Shown here piece by piece: positions 33,351-43,463 of a stretch of 64,000 nt of DNA. The translations under genes and the position numbers were made by a program. Each line of letters opens with the position of its first letter. The first letter of the stretch is position 1. The DNA is from Amphirosellinia nigrospora (taxonomy: Eukaryota > Ascomycota > Sordariomycetes > Xylariales > Xylariaceae), in NCBI GenBank assembly GCA_004123355.1, contig SCHM01000009.1, positions 124,001 through 188,000 of the forward strand. Direction: 5' to 3'. Under the pieces are notes generated by a model that had not been told where the DNA came from, searched no databases, and was given only the letters and a program-made list of their open reading frames with translations.

Positions 33351-33995
33351 AAATGGTTAGTTTCATAACATGTGGGGGTTCGAAAAGCCTAGCCGCACAC
33401 GCTGCTTGATATACTTGTAGGCCTAGTGCGGTCTACAAGCCTGAACCCCCATGTACTGCCCTACTGACAGGGATGTTTGCAACAACGTGGGGGTCCATCA
33501 GGTCTAGAGCAAAAGGGACTCCACTAATGCCTGTGTCCCATGATCGTCATTGCCCATCGCGGGGTTTCAGCAGTATATGAGCCTGCATCAAGTGGCAAAG
33601 CGCAACCTGCGATTGTTGACGATCTGGAAAAGCAAAACTCTCCACCTATGTCATGTATTAGGAGGGCTCAGCAGTCTTCGCGGCACCCTCTATCCAATCG
33701 CGGTTTAATACTTAGTGCCACAGACGATGCTCTCTCTACCTTTGAGAATAGTGCATACTCGGAATCAACCTCTAGGCTCTCTTCTTCTTTGAGCCTAATC
33801 GTTGTGTCGCCGAAGAGGTCTTGTCCCGACAGACTCACTCGTCTCATCCACTATAAACGCCTCGTCTTAATATAAACACTACCTACCAACCATGAAACCT
33901 ATGAAACTATAAACCAATTTCCCTACTGTGTCTCATGCGCAAAACTACCGCCGTTCAACTATTGAAAAGGTTGACCTCCTTTGTATCATATCGAC
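33351..33995. other. Intergenic, with an inverted repeat
   Basis: ACATGTGGGGGTTC (about 33368) and GAACCCCCATGTAC (about 33442) form inverted arms about 60 bp apart. The short frame at 33540-33875 has no motif. Confidence 0.4.
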
Positions 33996-35652
33996 ATGGA
34001 AGAAACGTACAGTCAGCCACCTATATCGCCGCCACAAGACACGCCGCCAGGACTTGAATTTGGTGGTGCGTCCTACAAGTAATGTAGCTCCTCAGCCATT
34101 TATGCTGTCCTCAGCCAATCTTCCTCTTGACTCGGTCATCGTTAATCCTCCTCCGCTGCCGGTCGAACAAGACATGGATAATCAAGACATCCCCTGGTTT
34201 CGACCCCAATTTTAGCATTGTCATGTCCGGTAACCATGACTGCTTTGGTTTTCTACGACTTTGGCAACTATACAAAAGGCGAAACAGGTTGAAAGATATT
34301 GGGGGCGTCCCTCGCAACGCAATAAGCATAACGCAGCTGGACCAGTCGAGGATTACATACGATGACTTAAAAGGTGATAAATGCGATCTACAAGGTATCA
34401 ATTGGCAGCATTTAGGTGTGACTAGGAGCTTGGCACGAAATTGCCGGGCCAAAACGTTTCAAAACTATACCAGCAAGCCCAATTCAGACGTCTGGGGTCC
34501 TTCTATTCCTGACAAGTTACTTACTCGCTATGAAAATTATTTTCGATTTCGCAGCATGGATTTACGAACAGACGTACATCTAGTACACTTCCAACTACGT
34601 AACATCATGGGTTGCGCCTCTCGGACGGCTGTGTATTATCCTGCATATCCGGCACAGTTCAAAGGTTAGATCCTACTACTGGGGATGTCAAAACTGCTAT
34701 GACGTTCAAAACTACCAATGATGCCCATGTTTCTGCTATATCAGCAGAGAAAGGCATGCTAGTCACAGGCAGTTTCTATGGGACATATCGCTATCGCTGT
34801 CTAAATGTAGACGACGAGCGGTTATATTACGACGGGCAGCTTACTGATCATCCGAACGCTATTACCACCCATGTGCAAGTTAATTCCTCTCGCTATTCAT
34901 CCACACCTCTTGCAGCATTTTCCTCCAACGATGATAGCTTTCGGGTAGTAGAGCTAGCTAAGAATGACACTATTCTCAACAAGACGTACGGTCACTACCC
35001 ACTCAATTGTACTGCTCTTAGCCCGGACAAGAGACTTCGTGTCATGGTTGGCGACCTACAAAATGTTCTAATTACGGAGGCTGAAACAGGGGAAATCCTC
35101 CAAAGTCTAGAGGGGCATAGAGACTACGGATTTGCTTGTGATTGGGCACCTGACGGCTGGACAGTAGCCACTGCGAATCAAGACAAAAGCATCCGGATCT
35201 GGGATGCTCGTAAGTGGAAAAATAGTCAGGGAGAAAGTATCAGTCTTAGCGTGATGCGGACTGAAATGGCGGGCGTTCGAAGCCTACAATTTTCTCCCCT
35301 CGGGTCCGGAAAACGGCTACTACTCGCAGCTGAAGAAGCAGACATAATCAACATCATCGATGCGCAAACATTCAACGGCAAACAAACAATTGATGTCTTC
35401 GGCGAACTAGCCGGTGTGTCTTTTACCAGTGCCGGCCAAGAGGTTGTAGCTCTATCGAGTGACCCAGTTCGTGGAGGAGTACTATGTCTCGAGCGGTGTG
35501 ACTATGGTGCTGAAGATACTTTTGAGTACACCCCTGAACAGGGTTACGACTGGTTACCAACACCTCAACAGGTTGTAGACCACCCTGAATCGCAAGTGAC
35601 TTTGACACAGAAACGACGGCAAGCCGCCATGGCAGAAGATTGGTTCTTTTAA
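33996..35652 (+). pseudogene. WD40-repeat protein, frameshifted 5' part and open 3' part
   Basis: A beta-propeller protein copy. The putative start (33996) gives METYSQPP-like sequence ending PGLEFGGASYK. The frame then changes near 34080, again near 34199 (IPWF/DPNFSIVMSGNHDCF) and near 34650 (AVYYPAYP/VQRLDPTTGDV). From 34660 a frame of over 320 codons is open to the TAA at 35650-35652. WD-type repeats are visible: HRDYGFACDWAPDGWTVATA followed by DKSIRIWDARKW, and MAGVRSLQFSPLGSGKRLLL. The tail has CDYGAEDTFEY and LTQKRRQAAMAEDWFF. One break might be an unrecognised intron, but the 34650 shift is a plain indel. The C-terminal part has stayed open, so decay is recent. Confidence 0.65.
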
Positions 35653-35683
35653 GAGGGTATATACACCTATCACGCGGATCTCG

Positions 35684-35965
35684 CACGGAGCTCGCTAAAT
35701 ACTACCCTACGAGGCTGAAGCAGTCGCACGAAGTTATCGTGAGCCTAGCCTCAGTCGCTCACCTACACACAGACTCTGGCTACATGAGTCTACGGAGGTC
35801 CGCGAAGCTATAGGAATGATACGAGGAAGGATTCGAGCATAGAAGGCACGGAATCGTCCTGCCTAGAGAAATAGAGAAGAATGATCTCCATGGCACCTTT
35901 GACATCTTAGTTGATTGTTATTCAATTGAACTATTTCCAAGCCCTCTATCTGAGCCCTTGTGACA
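35684..35965 (+). repeat. LTR-like block, family B, copy 1
   Basis: It begins ACGGAGCTCGC, continues with GAGGCTGAAGCAGTCGCACG and AGTTATCGTGAG, and ends TTTCCAAGCCCTCTATCTGAGCCCTTGTGACA. The same series occurs at 41513-41836 in the same orientation. The terminal CA and the spacing suggest an LTR. It lies 32 bp after the WD40 stop. Confidence 0.65.
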
Positions 35966-37019
35966 ACACTTTATATCGGTTCGTAATACGAGAGAAATTC
36001 GAGGATTATCTATAGGTAACTATTATATTGGTGCTTTGGGCACGTTCAATTTAATCCCTCTACTGTAACATCCACTCCGCGCCGTCATCCTCTGCGCGAT
36101 TGAAGTCATAAATTCTCAGTTTCGACCTTCTTAATAACATGCTCCAGCACTGTCCGGTCGCCATCGTAATTATATACTTGAAATCTTGAAATCTCGAATA
36201 AACGACGTAATGAAACTCTCCGAGTAGGTATCTGAGTGGCCGGGTTGGGTGACTAGATTCCCCCCTAAAAAAAGATTTACAAGTTGATTCAGGAGTTACC
36301 GGCAATCTAGAAGGGGGGCGCGAAGACTTACGCAAAGTTTTGGCACGATTCTACATCGTTTGGTTCGTGGTTCGGCGCGGAGACTACGAGATGTCGTCGG
36401 TAGGCAATATTCTTTATGTTTCCCCTTCCGCGTTTCTAACATTCGTCTAAACACTAACACCACCACTTCCACGAGCTAATCCTACTATCCTTACTATTTT
36501 TACAAATGGTACGTTGCCTACACCATACTAACCTACACTAATCGCTATGAATCGACAATGAGCTGATCTTGTTGGGCATCCTAGGGAATATATTGTGCCC
36601 GCAAAGTGAATTTGCAGCCCAGATTTCACGAGAGGCGCTAGGATTGGAAACCTCAAAGCATGCGGGATAGACTTAGATTTCGAAAGTGGAAACATCTAAC
36701 GACGAGATAAAGTAGTACCTTAGTGCGGAGCTTCATATAATACGTACAAAAGCGAAACCTGAGACGGGAAATACTACCTTTCGTTCTCGGAGCGGGACAA
36801 TGCCGGTATCCACGGCGTCCCGCGCTATTCTCCAAGCTAGCTCCGCTGGTAAGCGACATGCGACACTTCGCACACGATCTCGTGATACTACCGCCTCGAT
36901 GGGAGGCCGATCCTAGTCCGTTTACGTGTGCCAGGCACATACCTGAGCCTGTGCTAGGATAGACCACGCATCATTCAACCGTAAAGTTCTAGGATCTTTG
37001 CAGAGTCCGTATGGGCCAA
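35966..37019. other. Non-coding between LTR-like blocks
   Basis: No coding frame with a motif. The minus frames at 36060-36335 and 36653-36967 are unassigned. Confidence 0.4.
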
Positions 37020-37222
37020 TTGTTGGATTACGCACCGACTGGTGATCTGGCTATACATCACTAGATAGATCACCAGGTTGCTTACTTAATATATGTGGCA
37101 GTGCGCCGGGGCTTAACTAGTGGCTAGTGCTCCCTTTAGGTACCTTGTACTAGAAATGCCTCAATTGAGCTTGGCAGCGATACACAGATAGATCAATACA
37201 CACACATCACTGAATCTGACAG
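37020..37222 (+). repeat. LTR family A, copy 3 (best preserved)
   Basis: A 203-bp block running from TGTTGGATTACGC to CACTGAATCTGACA, the canonical TG...CA LTR ends. It shares ACTTAATATATGTGGCAGTG and ACTAGTGGCTAGTGCTC with the copies at 9905 and 31128. Downstream, 37290-37306 is a perfect palindrome, CCGCTTAAGTTAAGCGG. There is no obvious 5-bp duplication, so it is not a clean solo LTR. Confidence 0.65.
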
Positions 37223-37565
37223 TTGATGCCTCGATTTAGAGTTGGACCAATCAGCAGCTTGCAGAATCGATTTAGAGTTTTAGGGGTCACCGCTTAAGTT
37301 AAGCGGCTTAACTTCTCAAGCTTCGCCTTCCCTCTCATACTTAATTTACCTAACGTTGTAAATACCTATTCGAGGGAAAGCAAAGCTTTCCAATCAACAC
37401 AATTGGCATTCAATCACACAAAAAACGCGCTTCTAGCTTGGAACAGCTATTTAGAGCTCTGGTAGCCCTCGAACACGCGTTTCCCGTGCCAATAGCCTCG
37501 AAATAGCCTACGAGCACTTACACAAACCTACGAACACACGCGCAGACCTGTTTCTGAGTCGCTGC

Positions 37566-37890
37566 CTTACGAATGCCGAGCTGCGCTATAGACCTTCCGA
37601 GTTGGAGGTTGCGTGCGTGGTATGGGCGTGCAGGAAGCTGCGCACCACGGTCGAGGCTCACAAGATCCAGTTGTTATGCTTACCGACCACTCTGTGACCA
37701 AGGGCATTTTGGACCAGACAAAATTCAACACAGCGTCTATGGATCGGGCTAACAAGCGCCTTGTTAATGCTTCGATTTACCTTTCGCAGTACGGCCTGCA
37801 GGTGTATCACCTGCCTGGTAGGTTGAATTTTGTTCCTGATGCACTTAGTCGCCTTCGTCCAGATCAAGTGATCGGACGAGGAGCCCGTGC
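37566..37890 (+). pseudogene. Ty3/gypsy reverse transcriptase RNase H fragment
   Basis: The reading starts LTNAELRYRPSELEVACVVW, the gypsy RNase H strand-helix region. After a frame change near 37675 it continues MLTDHSVTKGILDQTKFN, LVNASIYLSQYGLQVYHLPG and VPDALSRL, the classical end of the RNase H domain just before integrase. The piece runs straight into a minisatellite at 37905. No integrase follows on this strand. Confidence 0.85.
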
Positions 37891-37904
37891 TAGACCAAAT
37901 TTGG

Positions 37905-37995
37905 TCTGCCTAGAGGACGTTGGTCTTCCTCGACCAAGCCTTCCGCGACGTTGGGTTTTCCGCAACGTTGGTCTTCCGCAACATTGGTCTTCTTG
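37905..37995 (-). repeat. Short minisatellite sharing the CGCGGAA core
   Basis: On the minus strand, units such as GTTGCGGAAGACCAAC and GTCGCGGAAGGCTTG repeat about five times. The core matches the arrays at 14222-15003 and 39950-40405. It sits exactly between two oppositely oriented gypsy fragments. Confidence 0.75.
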
Positions 37996-37999
37996 CTAA

Positions 38000-38745
38000 A
38001 CTTACATGTAACCGTCGGCAGCGCATCAAAAGTATCATGTCCGGGTATCTGCCAGAATGATCCTGCAGAAGACGCCTTTGGTAATCCTGTGATAAAGTCC
38101 ATTGCATGGAATGGTAAAGGCGGCCCCCGGATCGGCTTCAATTCCCGAGGGTCTTCTGCCGGCTTGTCGCATTCTCAAGACATTGTGGGCAGTGTTTCTG
38201 ATATTTCTTTACCCACTTAGCCATGTTATGCATCGTAAATCCCTGCAGTTCATGAAACATCCTTTCCGGTCCGAAATGGTGCTTGTCGTCATGTGCCATC
38301 TCCAAGATGTTGTCCCTGCAGTTTTCAGGAATACACAACCGTTTCTCCCCGTCTGTATGTTGTGAGTACAGGAGACCATCTGCTATTACGTACGAGAAAG
38401 CGACCGACGGATATGATCGCAGGACGGTATCGTCCTTTTCTCTTTCTTCCTTGCCGCGTCGATCGCCAGCCCACGTCTCTTGATCTCCGCGATTATCTTT
38501 GTGAATTTCTGGTCCGTCTCATAACCGCGTTGTAACTTTGATTTCAATTCTTCGCTCAGGCCTTATCTCGGTTTCCGCGAAGTATCCGATCTCATCGACA
38601 ACATCTTCCAGCGAGCCATGGTCATCACCCCTCGCTGTTGCGTCGTCTGCCGCATCTAGAATTGTTGGCAATCCGTGAAAGGGCATCAGGGACCAGGTTA
38701 ACCCTTCCGGGGATGTATCTAACGTCAAGCTGAAATTGCGATAGG
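38000..38745 (-). pseudogene. Ty3/gypsy RNase H end and integrase fragment
   Basis: On the minus strand the sequence starts near 38745 with YLSQFQLDVRYIPGRVNLVP, the end of RNase H. It then gives the integrase zinc finger (MAHDDKHHFGPERMF, then HCPQCL: an H-H-C-C set) at 38338-38140 and the start of the catalytic core (PLPFHAMDFITGLPKAS) near 38090. Frames shift at about 38140 and around 38500-38640. The core is cut off at the minisatellite. It is the opposite strand to the neighbouring RNase H piece and not its continuation, so two insertions or an inversion met here. Confidence 0.85.
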
Positions 38746-39949
38746 TATGTCGTCGTGGATGAAGGCGACATATTTCAACGGGAGGAGGATGACACCAGCA
38801 TATCCATCAACTCAAAGGACACAAACGACATAGCATATGAGGTGCCAGGAAAGAATAAGAAGTATGTGTTGGTGGACACAAAGGTACTGAAGAATTGGAG
38901 AATTGACAAGGAAAAGATTCAGCACAAAATTGAGGGCGCGGAAGTAGATGGCACGGAGATGAAAACTATGCTGCGCAACATCCAACTTCAAACGAGGTGC
39001 TGACAAATGAGCTGGAATACATGCGTAAGAATATGAAAACAATAATGCGCACAGCAATACACCACGAGATCGGGTCTGGAATTGTCGACAAGAAGGTCAT
39101 CGAAGCCGTTAGACTGCAAAGGGAAGGGTTCCCGATGACTTCCTCTATCCCGATGACCACGCCCAAAATCCCAAGCCGTCAATACAATTATGGTTTTGAC
39201 CCTCTGGACGATCATGTTACTAGTGTTCCGTCGGCCCCGACACCGGGCATAATCCGTTCGCCCCAAGGACTACTTCAGGCAATCCATTTGCGCCAAGGAC
39301 AACACGCGATCCGACGCATTTATGCGACAGACAACGTCGCAAACTGACCCATTTACATCAGCGCCGCAAACGACTACGATGCCCCGCCCCCAAAGCCATC
39401 TACAACAAAAACACCAACAAAACTCGGACGATGATGAATCGCCTGTGACGGCAAAGCAAATAGATTGCATCCTCTCTTCAAAAGCGACTGCGACGAGAGG
39501 TTGGAACGTCGAAGCATAAGTGACGTTTGTCTGAGAGGCGACAACCATGCGTAACTCCCCATACATTCCAACGCAATTGAATTTCCTAAGTTCGCACGTT
39601 TTGTTGGCGCACCAGCGGTGATACTGGCTGTTACGTCCTATGCGCTGGCTTGACATCTTAATACTAACACTATCGCGATGGAACTGAGGTGATGCTGTCT
39701 GGATGGTCTTCTGGTACTCTGGGGGCAAGCTAATTTTCTTTTCACTTTGCTGTATTAACTAAGGTGGCTTCCAAATGATCTGGAGGCAGGCCGTTTTCTT
39801 TATGTGTAAATAAATTGACAGAGGCTGACAACGTAGATGTTGTCTTATTTTTCGGGAGGGGCAGTAAGATAGCCGATAGTCACTTGAACTAATCAACAAC
39901 TTCGTACACACCAAAAGAGCACCGTATCATCTGGTAGCTAGCGATCGAT
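38746..39949. other. Coding-like frames, unassigned
   Basis: Plus-strand frames at 38755-39003 (DTKVLKNWRIDKEKIQHKIE) and 38997-39347 (LTNELEYMRKNMKTIMRTAI) seem to be one charged, helical protein split by a frameshift near 38997, perhaps continued to 39519 by a Gln-rich frame. No family recognised; possibly the gag of an unknown element. 39520-39949 is non-coding. Confidence 0.35.
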
Positions 39950-40405
39950 CCAGTCTTCCGCGACATTGGTTTTCCGCGACCCAGTCTTCCGCGACATTGG
40001 TTTTCCGCGACCCAGTCTTCCGCGACATTTGGTTTTCCTCGACCCAATCTTCCGCGACATTGGTTTTCCTCGACCCAATCTTCCGCGACATTGGTTTTCC
40101 GCGACCCAGTCTTCCTCGACCCAATCTTCCGCGACATTGGTTTTCGCGACATTTGGTTTTCCTCGACCCAGTCTTCCGCGACATTGGTTTTCCGCGACCT
40201 AGTCTTCCGGGATTCAGTTTTCCTCGACCCAGTCTTCCGCGACCCAGTCTTCCGCGACATTGGTTTTCCGCGACCCAGTCTTCCGCGATATTTGGTTTTC
40301 CTCGACCCAGTCTTCCGCGACCCAATCTTCCGCGACATTGGTTTTCCGCGATATTGGTTTTCCGCGACCCAGTCTTCCGCGACATTAGTTTTCCGCGACC
40401 AAGTC
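39950..40405 (-). repeat. Minisatellite, alternating 15- and 16-bp units
   Basis: On the minus strand the units are GTCGCGGAAAACCAAT (16 bp) and GTCGCGGAAGACTGG (15 bp), about 29 copies, with variants GTCGAGGAAAAC and one unit lacking bases. Mixed unit lengths and the lack of stop triplets keep several frames open on both strands (up to 172 codons), but none has gene features. The GTCGCGGAAAAC core is shared with the array at 14222-15003, there on the plus strand. Confidence 0.95.
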
Positions 40406-41512
40406 AACCTATCCTAGAGGTCTGATTTTGACACATGAGTTTTCACCTTGTTAGGCACTTCCCCATCAACACCTCTTTGTTGCCCCGTATCTCATACAAA
40501 TTAAGTTAGCATCGGAACAACCAAGAAGCAGGAGCAGAGAAATTAAGAAATAACAGTCTAGTAGCCAATTCTGTATGCTGAGAGGTCTTTTCAACGACGC
40601 ATCACCACTCAGTTTATACACAAAAGCATTCAGCCAGTTATATGTACGCGTCGCTTTTTTTTATTTATCATTGTTTCGGTATCCAGGTTGCATTGGTGTA
40701 CGCCTAGATGCCTATACAAATTGGGTTGCCAGGAAACAGGGATCTAGACACATGGATCCAACCGGGACAAAGAAACTCTCTGTATATATTCAAGTAGTCA
40801 CATAGAGCGCACGGAGATGACTTCACTGGTTCTCCGTGCAACAACAGATGTTTACACCCTACCCTTGCAAGGTTTGTGACATATACTGTATGAGGTTTGT
40901 TCGAACGCCCCGGCGTCGGCGTAGATAGCATCGCTGATTTCGTAGGACACGTTCTTGGTAACAACACCCTCTTTCGGGCTTATTTCGTATTAGATCCCTT
41001 GCCTAGCTATCAGCAAGTATTCTGCGAAGACTCAAGCGTTCGAAGTTAAATTGCTTGTCACTGGGGAGTGAATTGGTGGATCATTATCTCACAACATGTT
41101 AACATCTATAGTGGCGACAGATAACCGTTTAAAATCACACAAGAGCCTCTATTCAGGCTCAAGATATTGGCAAAGTTACCAAGCAAGTCTTTTTTACTTC
41201 AGGTGTTTCATCACAACTTGACGGACGAGCTTTCACTACAAACTTTAAGGCGTGACCTTGAAGCAGCGCCGCGCCGCTGGGAGGCACCGGACAACGGAGC
41301 TTGGCTGGATCCGGCGCCCCCAAGGCTTTAATATACCGGTTTCTGTATCGAGGAACAGCGTGGGCCATTTTGCCAAGATGTAGGGACGAAGTATTTGGCT
41401 TTTAGGATGATCAAATTGTGGGATGATCTCCCCAGCAATGACGGGCTTCCCTGTACCTAGAATGTCACACGGATCCTGGTCAGTGCGCAATACAGTGCCA
41501 CACAGGGTCCTA
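40406..41512. other. Intergenic, unassigned frames
   Basis: A minus-strand frame at 41245-41490 (containing AGEIIPQFDHPKSQILRPYI) looks protein-like but matches nothing I know. The rest is non-coding. Confidence 0.35.
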
Positions 41513-41836
41513 TACGGAGCTCGCGAGATATTACCTTACGAGGCTGAGGCAGTCGTACGAGGTTAAGTCAGTCGCACGAGGTTATCGTGAGTCTTAGAGA
41601 CCGAGCTGAACTCGAACACCGAGACACTCGCCTCACCGGCTACAGAGGTCTTTCCTTTCGGTCCCGTGGAGGAAGGGAAAGGAAAGGAAAGGAAGGGAAT
41701 TCTGAGCATAAAAAGGGCTCGAATTCCCCCTCCGAGGGAATAAAGGAACCTAGATCTATATGGCCCCTTTGGCACCATAGTCGTTTATTACTCAAATTGA
41801 ACCTATTTCAAGCCCTCAATTAGAGCCCTTGTGACA
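41513..41836 (+). repeat. LTR-like block, family B, copy 2
   Basis: Direct-orientation partner of 35684-35965: ACGGAGCTCGCGAGATATTACC, GAGGCTGAGGCAGTCG, GTTATCGTGAG, a purine run (GGGAAAGGAAAGGAAAGG near 41680), and the end TTTCAAGCCCTCAATTAGAGCCC then TTGTGACA. A local tandem duplication of CAGTCGCACGAGGTTA makes it longer than copy 1. Confidence 0.65.
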
Positions 41837-43149
41837 TAGAATCACATCAGAGCAGAGCCGAATACATTCACGAGTTGTTTCGACATATAGCGGAACTCCC
41901 ATAGAAGATTTCATCTACTTGGATTGTCCGAATTTGTATCTTATCCAGCTTACTTGCAGGCGAGTTTGAGGCAATATTGGGGCTGGCCTGATCTGACGGC
42001 ATTGGTGCTGGTATTGCAGAGAGGGGCAGAGTGGAAGGACACGTAGGGATGCTTTCTCAACACTGTACCGATACGATTTCTCTTGCCGCCATCTCAATCC
42101 CTCGAGGAGATGATGTAGGGTGCGAATAAGCTGCTCCTCGGAGCCTTGGAAGATGCCAGTGCTCCGTTCGAGAGGATCGTCGACACTGCCGGCCGCCTCA
42201 AAGAGGACTTCCTCGTTATGTTTATCGTTCACCGCGAGAGCCACGATGAAAATACTCATGGATGGATGGATAGATAGAATTGTTAAAGCTGGAGAAATAG
42301 TCTCAAGACCTCCCTAGGGTATATAGCGTGGTTGGGCTATCTCCTAGCATACATGACCAAAGGTCTACAGCATGCTGCCTTTGCAGAAATGTCCTCCAAA
42401 TCAAACCGCTTTGGGCGCGCGTGACAGTCAAACCGTATCTGTAGGCCCTGCCCTCTGGGCTCGTGCTCGGCGTTGTGTAGGAAGTGGTCGGACCCTTACG
42501 AGGCTGGACCGTTGTGTTTCGTTGACGGTACAATCGCTTGGTGGCATAGAGGCGCGGCGGTCGCGAGTTCCCGTGATCGTTTTACGTCGTAGGTTTGTAC
42601 AGCCTTCCCGAGCGTTGTAGGCGCTTCTGTACCTTAAAATACGACTTCCCGGCTTTGCTGCAGTCGTTGAAGCTCGTGGCAAGAGGTCGAGGGTTGCGAG
42701 GTTTTTAGCGTGTGTTAAGGATTTCTTAAGCTGTCGGTCGTTTTGGATGGGAGTTAAGTGCGCCATTTACGGTGGCCACATCTCGGCACTAACAATGGGC
42801 GCCAAGAAAAATATTTTAAGGGGAAGGTGAAAATACTCCTGGCAGCAGCCTGAAGGACGTCGGCAGTCAGGTCACGCATGTTTGCCGCAATATGAAGCCT
42901 AAGCCCCTCAGCCCTTTTCTCCGACTATATCAAGCCAGACAACCTCGTCCGACTCTATTGTCAAGATCAATGTCGATTTCAATCAGAGTATGTTCCCTCC
43001 TCTATATTATAACGTCAATCTTTGGCAAAAGTTTAATTGCTCGACCTAACCGACGTGCTCCGGTTTCCCGAATTATGTATTTGGCGCACGGGCGAGTGCC
43101 CGAGATCATTATGATAAGACCGCTTGCCGGTTCGCGTCCGGGGAGGGAA
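41837..43149. other. Intergenic, one possible small minus-strand gene
   Basis: A 114-codon minus-strand frame starts at 42259 (MSIFIVALAVNDKHNEEVLF, then LIRTLHHLLEGLRWRQEKS). It lacks a recognised domain. Frames at 42303-42766 overlap on both strands and are probably spurious. Confidence 0.3.
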
Positions 43150-43463
43150 GTAACTACTAGGGTTCGGAAATGGGTACCCAAAAAAACCCATGGGTTTTTT
43201 GAATGGGTAATACCCACGGAAAAAAACCCACGCATACAAAATTTAGCAGCAAAAAAAAACGTACTAATCTTTGTACTAATCTAAAATCTAAGAAATGATG
43301 TTCTTTTTGCCTTATATTCTTTTTAAACAATGTTGGTTTTATGGGTTTTAATACCCATGGGTTTTTTAATACCCATGGGTTTTTTTACCCATGGCACCAC
43401 TTGGGTTTTTATGGGTGGTGGGTTATTGGGTTTTGGGTAAAAAGTCCAAACCCTAGTAACTAC
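43150..43463. mobile_element. hAT-type miniature element with perfect 8-bp target duplication
   Basis: A 298-bp element (43158-43455) is flanked by GTAACTAC at 43150-43157 and 43456-43463. Its ends are TAGGGTTCGGA and, reversed, TAGGGTTTGGA. Inside are many ACCCATGGGT palindromes and GGGTA/TACCC words, which form subterminal repeats and strong potential hairpins. There is no coding capacity. The 8-bp duplication and the TAGGG ends are those of hAT transposons, so this is a non-autonomous hAT element moved by a transposase coded elsewhere. The perfect duplication argues for recent insertion. Confidence 0.85.

Noticed and set aside
39889-40425. Long frames on both strands at the second minisatellite
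   Set aside because: Several registers on both strands are open at once, a by-product of the repeat.
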